Assembly: GCA_012719015.1 (NCBI GenBank)
Contig: JAAYBE010000429.1
Location: 1-13,367 of the forward strand
Direction of reading: 5' to 3'
DNA: 13,367 nucleotides
From: Actinomycetota bacterium
GTDB taxonomy: Bacteria; Actinomycetota; Thermoleophilia; UBA2241
Positions 6,435 to 12,888 of the stretch are shown here, one piece after another. Made by a program: the position numbers and the translations under genes. The notes beneath the pieces were generated by a model. The model made no database searches. It was not told the DNA's origin and saw only the letters and a list, made by a program, of their open reading frames with translations. The first letter of the stretch is position 1. Each line of letters starts with the position of its first letter.

Positions 6435-6884
6435 ATGGTCGACCCATACGACGAGGCCGAGCTTCGTGCGAGGCTGACACCGCTGCAATATGAGGTCACC
6501 CGACGCGACGGCACCGAACCGCCCTTCCGCAACGAGTACTGGGACGAGCACCGCGACGGTCTCTACGTCGACGTGGTGAGCGGTCAGCCGCTCTTCAGCA
6601 GTCGCGACAAGTTCGACTCCGGAACGGGGTGGCCGAGCTTCACCAGGCCGTTGCAGGAGGATGCGGTCAGCACGCACGAGGACCGCAGGCTGTCCACAGT
6701 GCGCACCGAGGTGCGCAGCCGGTCGAGCGGTTCGCACCTCGGCCATGTCTTCCCCGACGGGCCGCCGCCGACGGGACGGCGGTTCTGCATGAACTCCGCC
6801 GCCCTCCGCTTCGTGCCGGCGGAGGATCTGGCGGCCGAGGGCTACGAGGAGTACGCGGCGCTGTTCGAGGATGTTCGAGGATGA
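6435..6884 (+). CDS. msrB: Peptide-methionine (R)-S-oxide reductase MsrB
   Basis: 149 aa, one complete MsrB domain. It reduces the R epimer of methionine sulfoxide in proteins, using a catalytic cysteine regenerated by thioredoxin. Visible hallmarks are DKFDSGTGWPSF (58-69), SGSHLGHVF with H101 and H104 (98-106), and the active-site RFCMNSAALRF with C118 (116-126). The four zinc-binding cysteines of many MsrBs are absent (GLYVDVVSGQPLF takes their place), as in other zinc-free members. C118 is the only cysteine, and Thr64 stands where a resolving cysteine often sits, so this is a 1-Cys type. The ATG has a perfect AGGAGG 5 nt upstream. No msrA lies nearby. A 10-bp tandem duplication at the 3' end sets the current stop. 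Confidence 0.95.
   Translation: MVDPYDEAELRARLTPLQYEVTRRDGTEPPFRNEYWDEHRDGLYVDVVSGQPLFSSRDKFDSGTGWPSFTRPLQEDAVSTHEDRRLSTVRTEVRSRSSGSHLGHVFPDGPPPTGRRFCMNSAALRFVPAEDLAAEGYEEYAALFEDVRG
6863..6882 (+). repeat. Tandem 10-bp duplication at the msrB 3' end
   Basis: GTTCGAGGAT occurs twice in tandem (6863-6872, 6873-6882). The second copy changes the frame and creates the TGA stop at 6882-6884. Confidence 0.7.
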
Positions 6885-6931
6885 GGCCTGGGGCGCGGCA
6901 TCACGGTGAGGCGTCCCGTAGTCCTGGAAGG

Positions 6932-6952
6932 GGCGCGCAGCGGGGCCGGCTC
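6932..6952 (+). repeat. Dispersed intergenic repeat, copy 3 (core GGGGCCGGCTC)
   Basis: It has GGCGCGC, a 3-nt spacer and GGGGCCGGCTC, then CTCGC. It is the same arrangement as copies 1 and 2, two bases shorter in the middle. Confidence 0.5.
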
Positions 6953-7116
6953 TCTCGCCACGGTTTCCTAACCTCACGCAACGTCTGCTGAACACGGCCT
7001 TCACATTCACTTGGGACACTATGCGCGAGCCAAGGACGGCTACGACGGTTGCCCCCCCGACCGTCCCAGGGCCCGGCAGCAGTACGGTGCGCCCCCACCG
7101 AGCCGGTAGCCCGCCA

Positions 7117-7147
7117 GCCCGGAGCGCCTTCCTCCTGGCGTCCGGGC
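7117..7147. other. Stem-loop in the msrB/propeller spacer
   Basis: GCCCGGAGCGCC (7117-7128) pairs with GGCGTCCGGGC (7137-7147) as an 11-bp stem with one bulged G and an 8-nt loop. It lies 14 bp from the stronger 7162-7198 hairpin. It may be a second terminator element. Confidence 0.4.
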
Positions 7148-7161
7148 GCCGTTGGCCCCTC

Positions 7162-7198
7162 TGGGCCGCGGCGAGCGCACGACGCTCGCCGCGGCCCA
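7162..7198. terminator. Strong terminator hairpin after the Asp-box gene
   Basis: A perfect 16-bp stem (TGGGCCGCGGCGAGCG and its complement) with a 5-nt CACGA loop lies 22 bp downstream of the Asp-box gene stop. On the plus strand it is followed by a T-rich stretch (TCCCCTTTCTT); on the minus strand there is no U-tract. It probably ends transcription from one or both converging genes. Confidence 0.7.
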
Positions 7199-7220
7199 TC
7201 CCCTTTCTTGAGGCCGCCGG

Positions 7221-8819
7221 CTACTTCACGGTGAGCGTGCTCTTGAGCGTATTGCGGGAGAGGTTGCCCGCGGCGTCACGTCCCGTGACGAAGACCTGGT
7301 ACACGCCCTTCTTGAGCTTGCACTTGAAGCGGAACGTCTGCTTGCCGGCCTTCTTCAGCGGGGTGCCGGCCACCAGGCTCGGCAGCTTGCCCTTCCTGGC
7401 GATGACGATGTTCGCCCCGGCCGTCCCGGCGCACGGTGGCAGGTCGTTGACGGTGAAGCGGATCGTCGCGTACTTGCCGCGTTTGACCGTGGTCTTCTTG
7501 AGGCCGCCGGCGACCGGGGGCTTCGTGTCGACGTTGAGGGTGAACGTGCGGTCCTGCTCCTCGTTCCCGGCTTTGTCCACGGCGTGGTACTTGATCTTGT
7601 GGGCGCCGTCCGACGGAGGCGACGCGAGCGTGACGGTGAAGCCGCCGGCCCAGCCCCAGGACTGGGGACCGCCGTCGACGGCGTAGTAGATGCGCCAGGC
7701 GCCGACCCCGCCGGCGTCGGTCGCCGTGAAGCCGAGGTTGGCGTTGCTCGCGTTCACCCAGCAATCGTTGCGCCGGCTGGGGGTGGTGACCGGCGGCGTC
7801 TTGTCGGCGGGCCCGCCGCCGTCGCTCGTGTGCAGCACGACGCCGCTCGTGCCCGTGGTCCATCCGGTGGACGCGTCGACGAAGTCGACGTCGAGCAGGA
7901 TGGTGTCGACGCCCGACACCTGCGCGGCCCAGGTGGTCCCGCCGTCGGTGGTGGAGAAGACGACGCCGTCGCCGGCCACCGCCCACGCGTGCAGGCCGTC
8001 CTTGAGCACGTCGAGAGACTCGACGTACCCGCCGGACGAGGCGGAGAGCTGCGTCGACCAGGTCGCTCCCGTGTCGGCCGTAGCCATGATGAGACGGGAC
8101 GAGTTCGTGCCCCCGCCGAGCCAGGCATGGTCGGCGTCGCTCGCCGCGATCGTGCACAGAAAGGCCTCCGCCGGCGCCGGCACAGCGATGTGCGTCCACG
8201 AGACGCCGGCGTTCGTCGTGCGCAGCACCTCCGGGCCGGCCGCCGTGCGGACCAGCGCCCAGCAGGTCTGCGCATCCACGGCGGCGACCCCGGCGACGGA
8301 GTTGGCCGCGGGGGTCTCGAACTGCTGCTCCTCCCAGGTGGCGCCGCCGTCGGTCGTGTGGAGCAGCTTGCCGCGCGGGTTCACGCCGCCCATCCAGCCG
8401 TTCTTGCTGTCGGCGAACGAGATCTCGCCCGACGAGCACGTGGTCTGGACGATGTCCCAGGTGGCGCCGCCGTCCGTCGTGTAAGCCACTTTGCCGCTGT
8501 GGGCGAGCACGCAGCCCACCAGCGAGGTGGCGAACGCGACCGTGTCGAGATCGCCGGTCAGCCCCGTGTTGTCGGCGTCGTACCAGTACTGCCCGTCGCC
8601 GGTGTGCATGAGCTTCGGCGGGTCGTCCTGGATCAGCCAGGCGTCGGTGCCGCTCACGGCACTGACGTGCTCCACCCAGGTGTCCTGCCCCTGCAGCTGT
8701 ATCTTCCACCCGGCCGCCTTGGCCGGCGCCGACGCGACGAGCGACAACAGCGCGACGAGAACCAGGGTGACGGGGATGCACGTGAGGACGCCCGCGTGCC
8801 GGTCAGATCGACGATCCAT
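7221..8819 (-). CDS. Secreted seven-Asp-box (YCF48-like) propeller protein with Ig-like domains
   Basis: 532 aa, predicted extracellular. The signal peptide has positive residues in 1-10, a hydrophobic core near 15-30 and an AKA cleavage site near residue 35. Seven Asp-box/BNR motifs follow, near 72 (degenerate HTGDGQYW), 113 (YTTDGGATW), 154 (HTTDGGATW), 200 (RTTNAGVSW), 246 (ATADTGATW), 289 (STTDGGTTW) and 330 (HTSDGGG). Their spacing of 41-46 residues indicates a seven-bladed beta-propeller of the YCF48/sialidase-like fold. The catalytic residues of sialidases are not evident. From about 343 come two Ig-like domains, the first with YHAVDKAGNEE, the second a Lys-rich C-terminal domain with VTGRDAAGNLS. 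Likely a surface or matrix protein; ligand unknown. The ATG at 8819 has GGAGGAG upstream; longer in-frame starts lack a signal peptide. Confidence 0.85.
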   Translation of the reverse strand: MDRRSDRHAGVLTCIPVTLVLVALLSLVASAPAKAAGWKIQLQGQDTWVEHVSAVSGTDAWLIQDDPPKLMHTGDGQYWYDADNTGLTGDLDTVAFATSLVGCVLAHSGKVAYTTDGGATWDIVQTTCSSGEISFADSKNGWMGGVNPRGKLLHTTDGGATWEEQQFETPAANSVAGVAAVDAQTCWALVRTAAGPEVLRTTNAGVSWTHIAVPAPAEAFLCTIAASDADHAWLGGGTNSSRLIMATADTGATWSTQLSASSGGYVESLDVLKDGLHAWAVAGDGVVFSTTDGGTTWAAQVSGVDTILLDVDFVDASTGWTTGTSGVVLHTSDGGGPADKTPPVTTPSRRNDCWVNASNANLGFTATDAGGVGAWRIYYAVDGGPQSWGWAGGFTVTLASPPSDGAHKIKYHAVDKAGNEEQDRTFTLNVDTKPPVAGGLKKTTVKRGKYATIRFTVNDLPPCAGTAGANIVIARKGKLPSLVAGTPLKKAGKQTFRFKCKLKKGVYQVFVTGRDAAGNLSRNTLKSTLTVK

Positions 8820-9012
8820 GGCTCCTCCTTCCCGCGAGTCGCCCCCGCGGCCCGCGACGGTATCAGCAGGGTACCACCACCGGTGTCGCAGGCCGTCGTT
8901 GGGCGAGACGGGGACGGCGGGACCCGTCCCCGCGCCGAGCGGCGGACGGGTCGATCGTCGGGGGTCCGGCCGGGAAGAACGGCCTGCTCTCACCGCGCGT
9001 CCCGTCCCGTGG

Positions 9013-9018
9013 TAGCGT
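9013..9018 (+). promoter_or_regulatory. Candidate -10 box for the 93-aa membrane protein
   Basis: TAGCGT fits TANNNT and lies 65 nt upstream of the ATG. No convincing -35 is seen. The 264-bp divergent spacer (8820-9083) otherwise shows only a possible minus-strand -10 (TACCGT, 8857-8862) for the propeller gene and scattered GC-rich palindromes. Confidence 0.25.
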
Positions 9019-9083
9019 TGCGCGGAGTCCTGTGGACCGGACGACGACGCCGCCGGCGGGAGGGCCGGCTGGAAGGGAGACGC

Positions 9084-9365
9084 ATGGGATGCTGCCTGAT
9101 CCTCGGGGTGCTGGCCGCCTCGCCGCGCATCATCCTGCTCGGGATGTGGCTGTTCACCGACTACCTGAGCCGCATCGGGCTTCCGTTCGTCTGGGGGCTC
9201 GTCGGATGGGCCTTCGCGCCCTGCACCACCATCGCCTACGCGATCGCCGGCAACTCCTTCGGCGGGCTGCACGGCTGGGGGACGGTCGTGCTCGCCGCCG
9301 GCGTCGTCCTGGACGTCCTGCTCTACTCGGCCGGACGAAAGCGGCGTGAGGCGCGCCAGGCGTGA
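9084..9365 (+). CDS. Small three-helix membrane protein, 93 aa
   Basis: Unknown function. Hydrophobic segments near 3-24, 33-55 and 66-82 predict three membrane helices, with a basic tail (GRKRREARQA) likely facing the cytoplasm. The layout, MGCC-type start, an SPRxxLLGMWLF first helix and a P-C-T-T-x-A-Y motif in the second, resembles a small uncharacterised actinobacterial family from memory. The ATG has GGAAGGGAG upstream. A much longer open frame extends 5' but is antisense to the secreted propeller gene and not coding. The last codons lie in a 12-bp direct repeat. The gene converges on the MFS transporter. Confidence 0.8.
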   Translation: MGCCLILGVLAASPRIILLGMWLFTDYLSRIGLPFVWGLVGWAFAPCTTIAYAIAGNSFGGLHGWGTVVLAAGVVLDVLLYSAGRKRREARQA

Positions 9366-9370
9366 GGCGC
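9343..9370 (+). repeat. 12-bp direct repeat spanning a gene end
   Basis: GGCGTGAGGCGC occurs at 9343-9354 and again at 9359-9370, a 16-bp period. The second copy supplies the TGA stop of the 93-aa protein. Confidence 0.6.
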
Positions 9371-9420
9371 CCCGGGTGAGAGGCGGCCCGGCCGCACAGG
9401 CTCCGTGACCGCAGGTGCGT

Positions 9421-9432
9421 CCTCCCGGGAGG
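9421..9432. terminator. Possible terminator hairpin between convergent genes
   Basis: CCTCCCGGGAGG is a perfect palindrome in the 85-bp convergent gap, followed on the plus strand by GCTTTGCTT. The stem is only 4 bp if a 4-nt loop is allowed, so this is weak. Confidence 0.25.
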
Positions 9433-9442
9433 GCTTTGCTTG

Positions 9443-9452
9443 GGGGCCGGCT
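9443..9452 (+). repeat. Dispersed repeat core, copy 4 (GGGGCCGGCT)
   Basis: It has only the 10-bp core and lacks the GCGCGC part of the other copies. Its last two bases belong to the MFS gene stop codon (CTA on this strand). A 9-bp version, GGGCCGGCT, also lies at 9062-9070. Confidence 0.4.
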
Positions 9453-10731
9453 ACACCGACCGCGAGGCCGGCTCGGGCTCGCCTCCGAGCACAGCCGCCG
9501 GCCGTAGCCGCCAGACGTCCTTGACGAGCAGCGCCCAGTAGGACGCGAAGATGCCAAGGATCCCGCTGACCCAGCACATCGGGACGACGCCGAAGGCCTC
9601 GGCGAGCGGGCCGGCGACCGCGAGGCCCACCGGCCAGAGCGCGAGCGACGACATCCAGTCCCACGCCGTCACGCGCCCCAGGGACTCCCTGGGGATCTTC
9701 GTCTGGAGGGTCGTGTTCCAGACCGCGACCAGGATGCCGACACTGATCCCCCGCCCGCCGTAGACCACCCCGAGGACCCAGGGGTCGCCGAAGACGGCCA
9801 TGGCGAGCGGCGCCGCGATGGCGGTGCTGCCGGTGAGCGCGACCGTGACCATCGGTCGCCGGGGCCGGTAGCGCATGGCGATCAGCATCCCGACGATCAT
9901 GCCCGCGGCGAACACCGCCTGGAGCCACCCCCAGGCGGCGGCGCCGTACCCGTGCTCGCGCAGACCCAGTGGTCCGAGCACCTGGAACGGCGCGATCACG
10001 ATGAACAGCACCAGGCAGGCGCGCAGCAGCATGACCCAGAGCCAGGTGCGCGACCTGACCTCCTGCCAGCCTCCGCGGAGTTCGGTGAGGAAGCCCTGGG
10101 CCGCCCCCGGGCGCAGGACGGCCGGCACATGCAGCGTCGTCAGGAACGCCGCGCTGACGAGGAACGTCGCCCCGTCGACGGCGATGGCGCCGCCGGGGCC
10201 GATGACTCCGACGAGGACTCCGGCCATCGCCGGTCCGACCATCCAGCCGAAGTTGTCGCTCATGCCCATGAGGGCGTTGGCTTGCTGGAGGCGGGGCGCC
10301 GGCACGATCTGGGGCAGGATCGCGCCGGCCGCCGGGCGGAAGAACGCTTCGGCGGCGCCGTGGAGCGCAGCGAGCAGCGCGAGCTGCCAGATCTGCGCCG
10401 CGCCCGTGAGCAGCAGGGTCGCGCCCGTGATCTGGGCGAATGCGCGGATGAGGTCGCTGGTGACCATGATCGCGGCGCGCGGCAACCTGTCGGCCCAGAC
10501 GCCACCGACCAGCGCCAACCCCACCAGCGGGATGCTCTGCGCGGCCAACACGAGGCCGAGATCGGTGCCGGAGCCGGTCAGATCGAGCACGGCGAAGGTG
10601 AGCGCGACCGGGGTGATGCCGTCACCGAACACGGAGACCGACTGCGCGAGGAACACATTGCGGAACTCGCGTGCGCGGAGCAGGCCGGCGCCGTCACGCA
10701 GGCGCGCCGGGATGAACGCCGCCGGAGTCAT
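9451..10731 (-). CDS. MFS transporter, DHA3-like drug/siderophore exporter
   Basis: 426 aa, about 12 predicted membrane helices. The loop between helices 2 and 3 has the MFS signature GGVWADRLPR (76-85). FGDGITPVALTFAVLDLTGSGTDLGLVLAAQSIPLV (35-70) and PAAGAILPQIVPAPRLQQANALMG are typical of DHA3 proteins (MefA macrolide exporters, EntS enterobactin exporter). Proton-driven efflux of a drug or metabolite is expected; the substrate cannot be read from sequence. The start is the ATG at 10731. It lacks a ribosome-binding site, but TACACT lies exactly 6 nt upstream, so a leaderless mRNA is likely. An upstream in-frame start would add 19 residues across this promoter. It is divergent from the epimerase gene. 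Confidence 0.87.
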   Translation of the reverse strand: MTPAAFIPARLRDGAGLLRAREFRNVFLAQSVSVFGDGITPVALTFAVLDLTGSGTDLGLVLAAQSIPLVGLALVGGVWADRLPRAAIMVTSDLIRAFAQITGATLLLTGAAQIWQLALLAALHGAAEAFFRPAAGAILPQIVPAPRLQQANALMGMSDNFGWMVGPAMAGVLVGVIGPGGAIAVDGATFLVSAAFLTTLHVPAVLRPGAAQGFLTELRGGWQEVRSRTWLWVMLLRACLVLFIVIAPFQVLGPLGLREHGYGAAAWGWLQAVFAAGMIVGMLIAMRYRPRRPMVTVALTGSTAIAAPLAMAVFGDPWVLGVVYGGRGISVGILVAVWNTTLQTKIPRESLGRVTAWDWMSSLALWPVGLAVAGPLAEAFGVVPMCWVSGILGIFASYWALLVKDVWRLRPAAVLGGEPEPASRSV

Positions 10732-10737
10732 GGCGCG

Positions 10738-10743
10738 AGTGTA
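10738..10743 (-). promoter_or_regulatory. -10 box of a leaderless MFS transcript
   Basis: TACACT on the minus strand ends 6 nt before the ATG, placing the transcription start on or next to the start codon. No Shine-Dalgarno and no clear -35 are present, as is usual for actinobacterial leaderless genes. Confidence 0.55.
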
Positions 10744-10768
10744 CAGCCGTGGGGGAGGGGCGTGGTGC

Positions 10769-10785
10769 GCCTGCGGCCCGCAGGC
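10769..10785. promoter_or_regulatory. 17-bp inverted repeat in the MFS/epimerase spacer
   Basis: GCCTGCGG and CCGCAGGC flank a single C, a perfect 8-bp-arm inverted repeat lying 38-54 bp upstream of the predicted MFS transcription start. It could bind a regulator of the exporter; no regulator gene is adjacent. Confidence 0.4.
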
Positions 10786-10829
10786 CACACCGTCGGCCGG
10801 GAGCGGGGCTGGCGCGGGGCAGGCCCGGG

Positions 10830-10835
10830 TAGGAT
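10830..10835 (+). promoter_or_regulatory. Candidate -10 box for the epimerase gene
   Basis: TAGGAT (TANNNT) lies 26 nt before the ATG, giving a short leader that still includes the GAGGAG ribosome-binding site (10849-10854). No -35 is recognisable. Confidence 0.4.
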
Positions 10836-10861
10836 CCGGTCAGCGATCGAGGAGCGACCCG

Positions 10862-12229
10862 ATGCCGATCTTCGAGCGACGCAGTGTCATGCCGGCTCCG
10901 GCCGAGGAGGTCTTCGCCTACCACGCGCGGCCCGGCGCGTTCGGTCGGCTCGTCCCGCCGTGGTCGCGGGTCCGCCTGCTCGACGAGAGCGGCGACGTCG
11001 CCGGCGGGAGCGTCGCCTTCGACGTCCGGGTCGGGCCGGTCAGACGCCGTTGGGTGGGCGAGACGGGCAGTGCCCTTCCTGGCGCGCAGTTCGTCGACCG
11101 ACAGGTGGAGGGACCGTTCGCGTCGTGGGAGCACGTCCACCGCTTCGTGCCGGTCGATGCCGGCCACAGCGAGCTGGTCGACCACGTCGAGTACCGTCTG
11201 CCGGCCGGCGACCTCACCGACCTTGTCGCTGAACGGGCGGTGGGCAGGGTCTTGACCCGCGCGTTCCGCTTCCGCCATGAGCGCACACGCCTCGACCTGG
11301 AGCGGCACGCCGTGTGGGCGGACCGGCCCCGGATCACCGTGGCGATCTCCGGGGCGAGCGGTCTCATCGGCTCTCATCTGGCCGACTATCTCACCACTGC
11401 CGGGCATCGCGTGATGAAGCTGGTGCGAGGCGGGGAGGCCGGTCCGGGGGAGGTCTCCTGGGACCCCTCGACAGGCACGCTGGACCACGTCGTCCTGGAG
11501 GGCGTCGACGCCGTCGTCAATCTCTCCGGTGCGAGCCTCGCCGGGGTGTGGACCGCGCGCCGCCGACGGGAGATCCTCGAGAGCCGTGTCGGTGCGACCC
11601 GGACCCTGGCCGAGGCGATCGCGAGGATGGATCGTCCTCCCGCCGTGTTCGTCAGCGCCTCCGCCGTGGGCGCCTACGGTTCACGCGGTGGCGAAGCGGT
11701 CACCGAGCAGACGTCGCGCGGCGACGGGTTCCTGGCCGAGGTGTGTCGCGCCTGGGAAGAGGCGGCCGGCCCCGCCAGAGACGCCGGCGTACGGCTGGTG
11801 ACGCCCCGGTTCGGCCTCGTCATGAGCGCGGCCGGAGGCGCCCTTGCGGCGATGCTGCCGGCTTTCAGAATGGGACTTGGCGGCAGGATCGGCGACGGCC
11901 GACAGTACTGGGCCTGGATCGCGCTCGACGATCTGCTCGCGGCTCTGGAGTGGGTCATCCACGACGACGCCCTGGCGGGTCCGGTCAACATGACGTCGCC
12001 CGAGCCGCTCACGAACGCGGCGGTGACGAAGACGCTCGGCGCGGTGCTGAGCCGCCCGGCCGTACTGGCGGCGCCGGCCGCCCTCGTCCGCCACGGCACG
12101 CTCGGCATGGGCGAGGAGATGCTGCTCGCCGGCGTGCGCGCCGTGCCGGCGCTGCTCAACGCGGTCGGCTTTCCCTTCGCCTTCCCCCGGCTGGAGGCGG
12201 CGCTGCGGTACGAGCTCGGACGACCCTGA
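10862..12229 (+). CDS. SRPBCC domain fused to TIGR01777 NAD(P)-dependent epimerase
   Basis: 455 aa. Residues 1-155 are an SRPBCC/START-like ligand-binding domain (ERRSVMPAPAEEVFAYHARPGAFGRLVPPW at the start). Residues 158-400 are an atypical SDR of the TIGR01777 family, with the Rossmann motif SGASGLIGSHL (163-173), VVNLSGASLAG, and SASAVGAYG followed by the conserved GDGFLAEVCRAWE. The end (about 405-452; LSRPAVLAAPAALVRHGTLG to GFPFAFPRLEAALRYEL) matches DUF1731, the usual cap of this family. The N-terminal fusion recurs in many actinobacterial members, so it is not a chimera artefact. The substrate is unknown; E. coli YfcH is related. GAGGAG lies 7 nt before the ATG. It converges on the next SDR gene with a shared hairpin. 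Confidence 0.92.
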   Translation: MPIFERRSVMPAPAEEVFAYHARPGAFGRLVPPWSRVRLLDESGDVAGGSVAFDVRVGPVRRRWVGETGSALPGAQFVDRQVEGPFASWEHVHRFVPVDAGHSELVDHVEYRLPAGDLTDLVAERAVGRVLTRAFRFRHERTRLDLERHAVWADRPRITVAISGASGLIGSHLADYLTTAGHRVMKLVRGGEAGPGEVSWDPSTGTLDHVVLEGVDAVVNLSGASLAGVWTARRRREILESRVGATRTLAEAIARMDRPPAVFVSASAVGAYGSRGGEAVTEQTSRGDGFLAEVCRAWEEAAGPARDAGVRLVTPRFGLVMSAAGGALAAMLPAFRMGLGGRIGDGRQYWAWIALDDLLAALEWVIHDDALAGPVNMTSPEPLTNAAVTKTLGAVLSRPAVLAAPAALVRHGTLGMGEEMLLAGVRAVPALLNAVGFPFAFPRLEAALRYELGRP

Positions 12230-12251
12230 CCGGCGACGCCGGTCCGGGGTC
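12222..12251. terminator. Bidirectional hairpin embracing two convergent stop codons
   Basis: GACCGG (12228-12233) pairs with CCGGTC (12239-12244) around CGACG, and 12222-12227 pairs with 12246-12251 after one bulged C, making a 12-bp stem. It contains the epimerase stop and reaches into the stop of the opposing gene. It has no U-tract. Confidence 0.5.
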
Positions 12252-12882
12252 AGTAGGCGACCGCCACGGCGTGGCCGACATCGTCCGTCAGCGTGAGCTG
12301 GTCGAGCATGTACTCGGCTACGTCGGCCCGGGAGATCCTGCGGCCGCCGGGCAACGAGTAGCCCGGCCCGGCGCGGTACCCTCCGCGGGCCGGCCCGTTC
12401 GTGAGAGCACCCGGCGCCCGCACGATGGTCCAGTCCAGTCCGCTCTGCCGGACGCTGGTCTCCATGCGTCGCAGGTCGACGAAGACGTGGCCGAGGAGCG
12501 CACGCCTGACGATGCGGTCGTGGACCCAGGGCAGGCTGGGATCGCGGCCGGGGCGGACGCCGCTGCAGGAGAGGACGACGAGCCGCCGCACGCCGTAGCG
12601 CTGCATGGAGCGGATCACGTTGAGTGTGCCGAGGGCATTGATCGGGGCTGCCTTGCGGCGCGCCGCGCCCAAGACGACGAGGACGGCGTCTCGACCATCG
12701 ACCGCATCGCTGACGACGCCACCGTCCAGGGCGTCGCCCACCACGGTGTGGACCTGATCGGCGAGATCGCCGAGCCTCTCCGGGGTGCGCACCAGTGCGG
12801 TCACGGAGTGGCCGCGCCCGATCGCGCCCCGCGCCAGCAGTCGGCCCGTGCGGCCGGTCGCTCCCACGACGAGGACGTCCAT
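12250..12882 (-). CDS. NAD(P)-binding atypical SDR family protein
   Basis: 210 aa, cytoplasmic. It begins with the dinucleotide-binding motif VVGATGRTGRLLA (G7, G10, G13), followed by VTALVRTPERL and VVGDALDG, as in the atypical SDR/NmrA-like group (YwnB, biliverdin/flavin reductase-like proteins). RLVVLSCSGV (about 101-110) corresponds to the fourth strand, and DWTIVRAPGALTNGP to the conserved substrate-pocket strand. No Tyr-x3-Lys catalytic pair is seen, as is common in this group; these proteins serve as reductases or NADP sensors. The ATG at 12882 is 6 nt after TACGAT and has no ribosome-binding site, so the mRNA is probably leaderless. A longer in-frame start would run over the divergent gene. 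Confidence 0.86.
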   Translation of the reverse strand: MDVLVVGATGRTGRLLARGAIGRGHSVTALVRTPERLGDLADQVHTVVGDALDGGVVSDAVDGRDAVLVVLGAARRKAAPINALGTLNVIRSMQRYGVRRLVVLSCSGVRPGRDPSLPWVHDRIVRRALLGHVFVDLRRMETSVRQSGLDWTIVRAPGALTNGPARGGYRAGPGYSLPGGRRISRADVAEYMLDQLTLTDDVGHAVAVAY

Positions 12883-12888
12883 GGAGGG

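Larger units (their letters stand above)
6885..7161. other. Non-coding spacer after msrB
   Basis: Together with the terminator this is about 336 bp without a convincing gene between two convergent genes. It contains a copy of the dispersed repeat (6932-6952), a run of seven C in the loop of a 6-bp stem (GACGGT 7044-7049, ACCGTC 7060-7065), and a hairpin at 7117-7147. Small open frames on both strands lack ribosome-binding sites and sensible composition. I looked for riboswitch cores (cyclic di-GMP, cobalamin, cyclic di-AMP) and did not find one. Confidence 0.5.

Noticed and set aside
5313..7199. 628-codon minus-strand open frame crossing msrB and xpaC
   Set aside because: It is Arg/Ala/Gly-rich shadow translation in the wrong frame of xpaC and antisense to msrB, a typical artefact of very high GC.
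6885..7220. Possible riboswitch in the spacer after msrB
   Set aside because: No conserved core such as the cyclic di-GMP CGCAAAGC element or a cobalamin box was found, and no gene start lies downstream in either direction.
7021..7686. Plus-strand open frame of 221 codons with a hydrophobic-looking start
   Set aside because: It has no ribosome-binding site, its first part spans the terminator hairpin, and the rest is antisense to the Asp-box gene.
7584..9083. Long plus-strand frame ahead of the 93-aa membrane protein
   Set aside because: It is antisense to the Asp-box protein, which has a signal peptide, regular repeats and a ribosome-binding site.
9875..10861. Plus-strand extension of the epimerase through the MFS gene
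   Set aside because: It is antisense to the MFS transporter; the epimerase start at 10862 has GAGGAG and begins the SRPBCC domain correctly.
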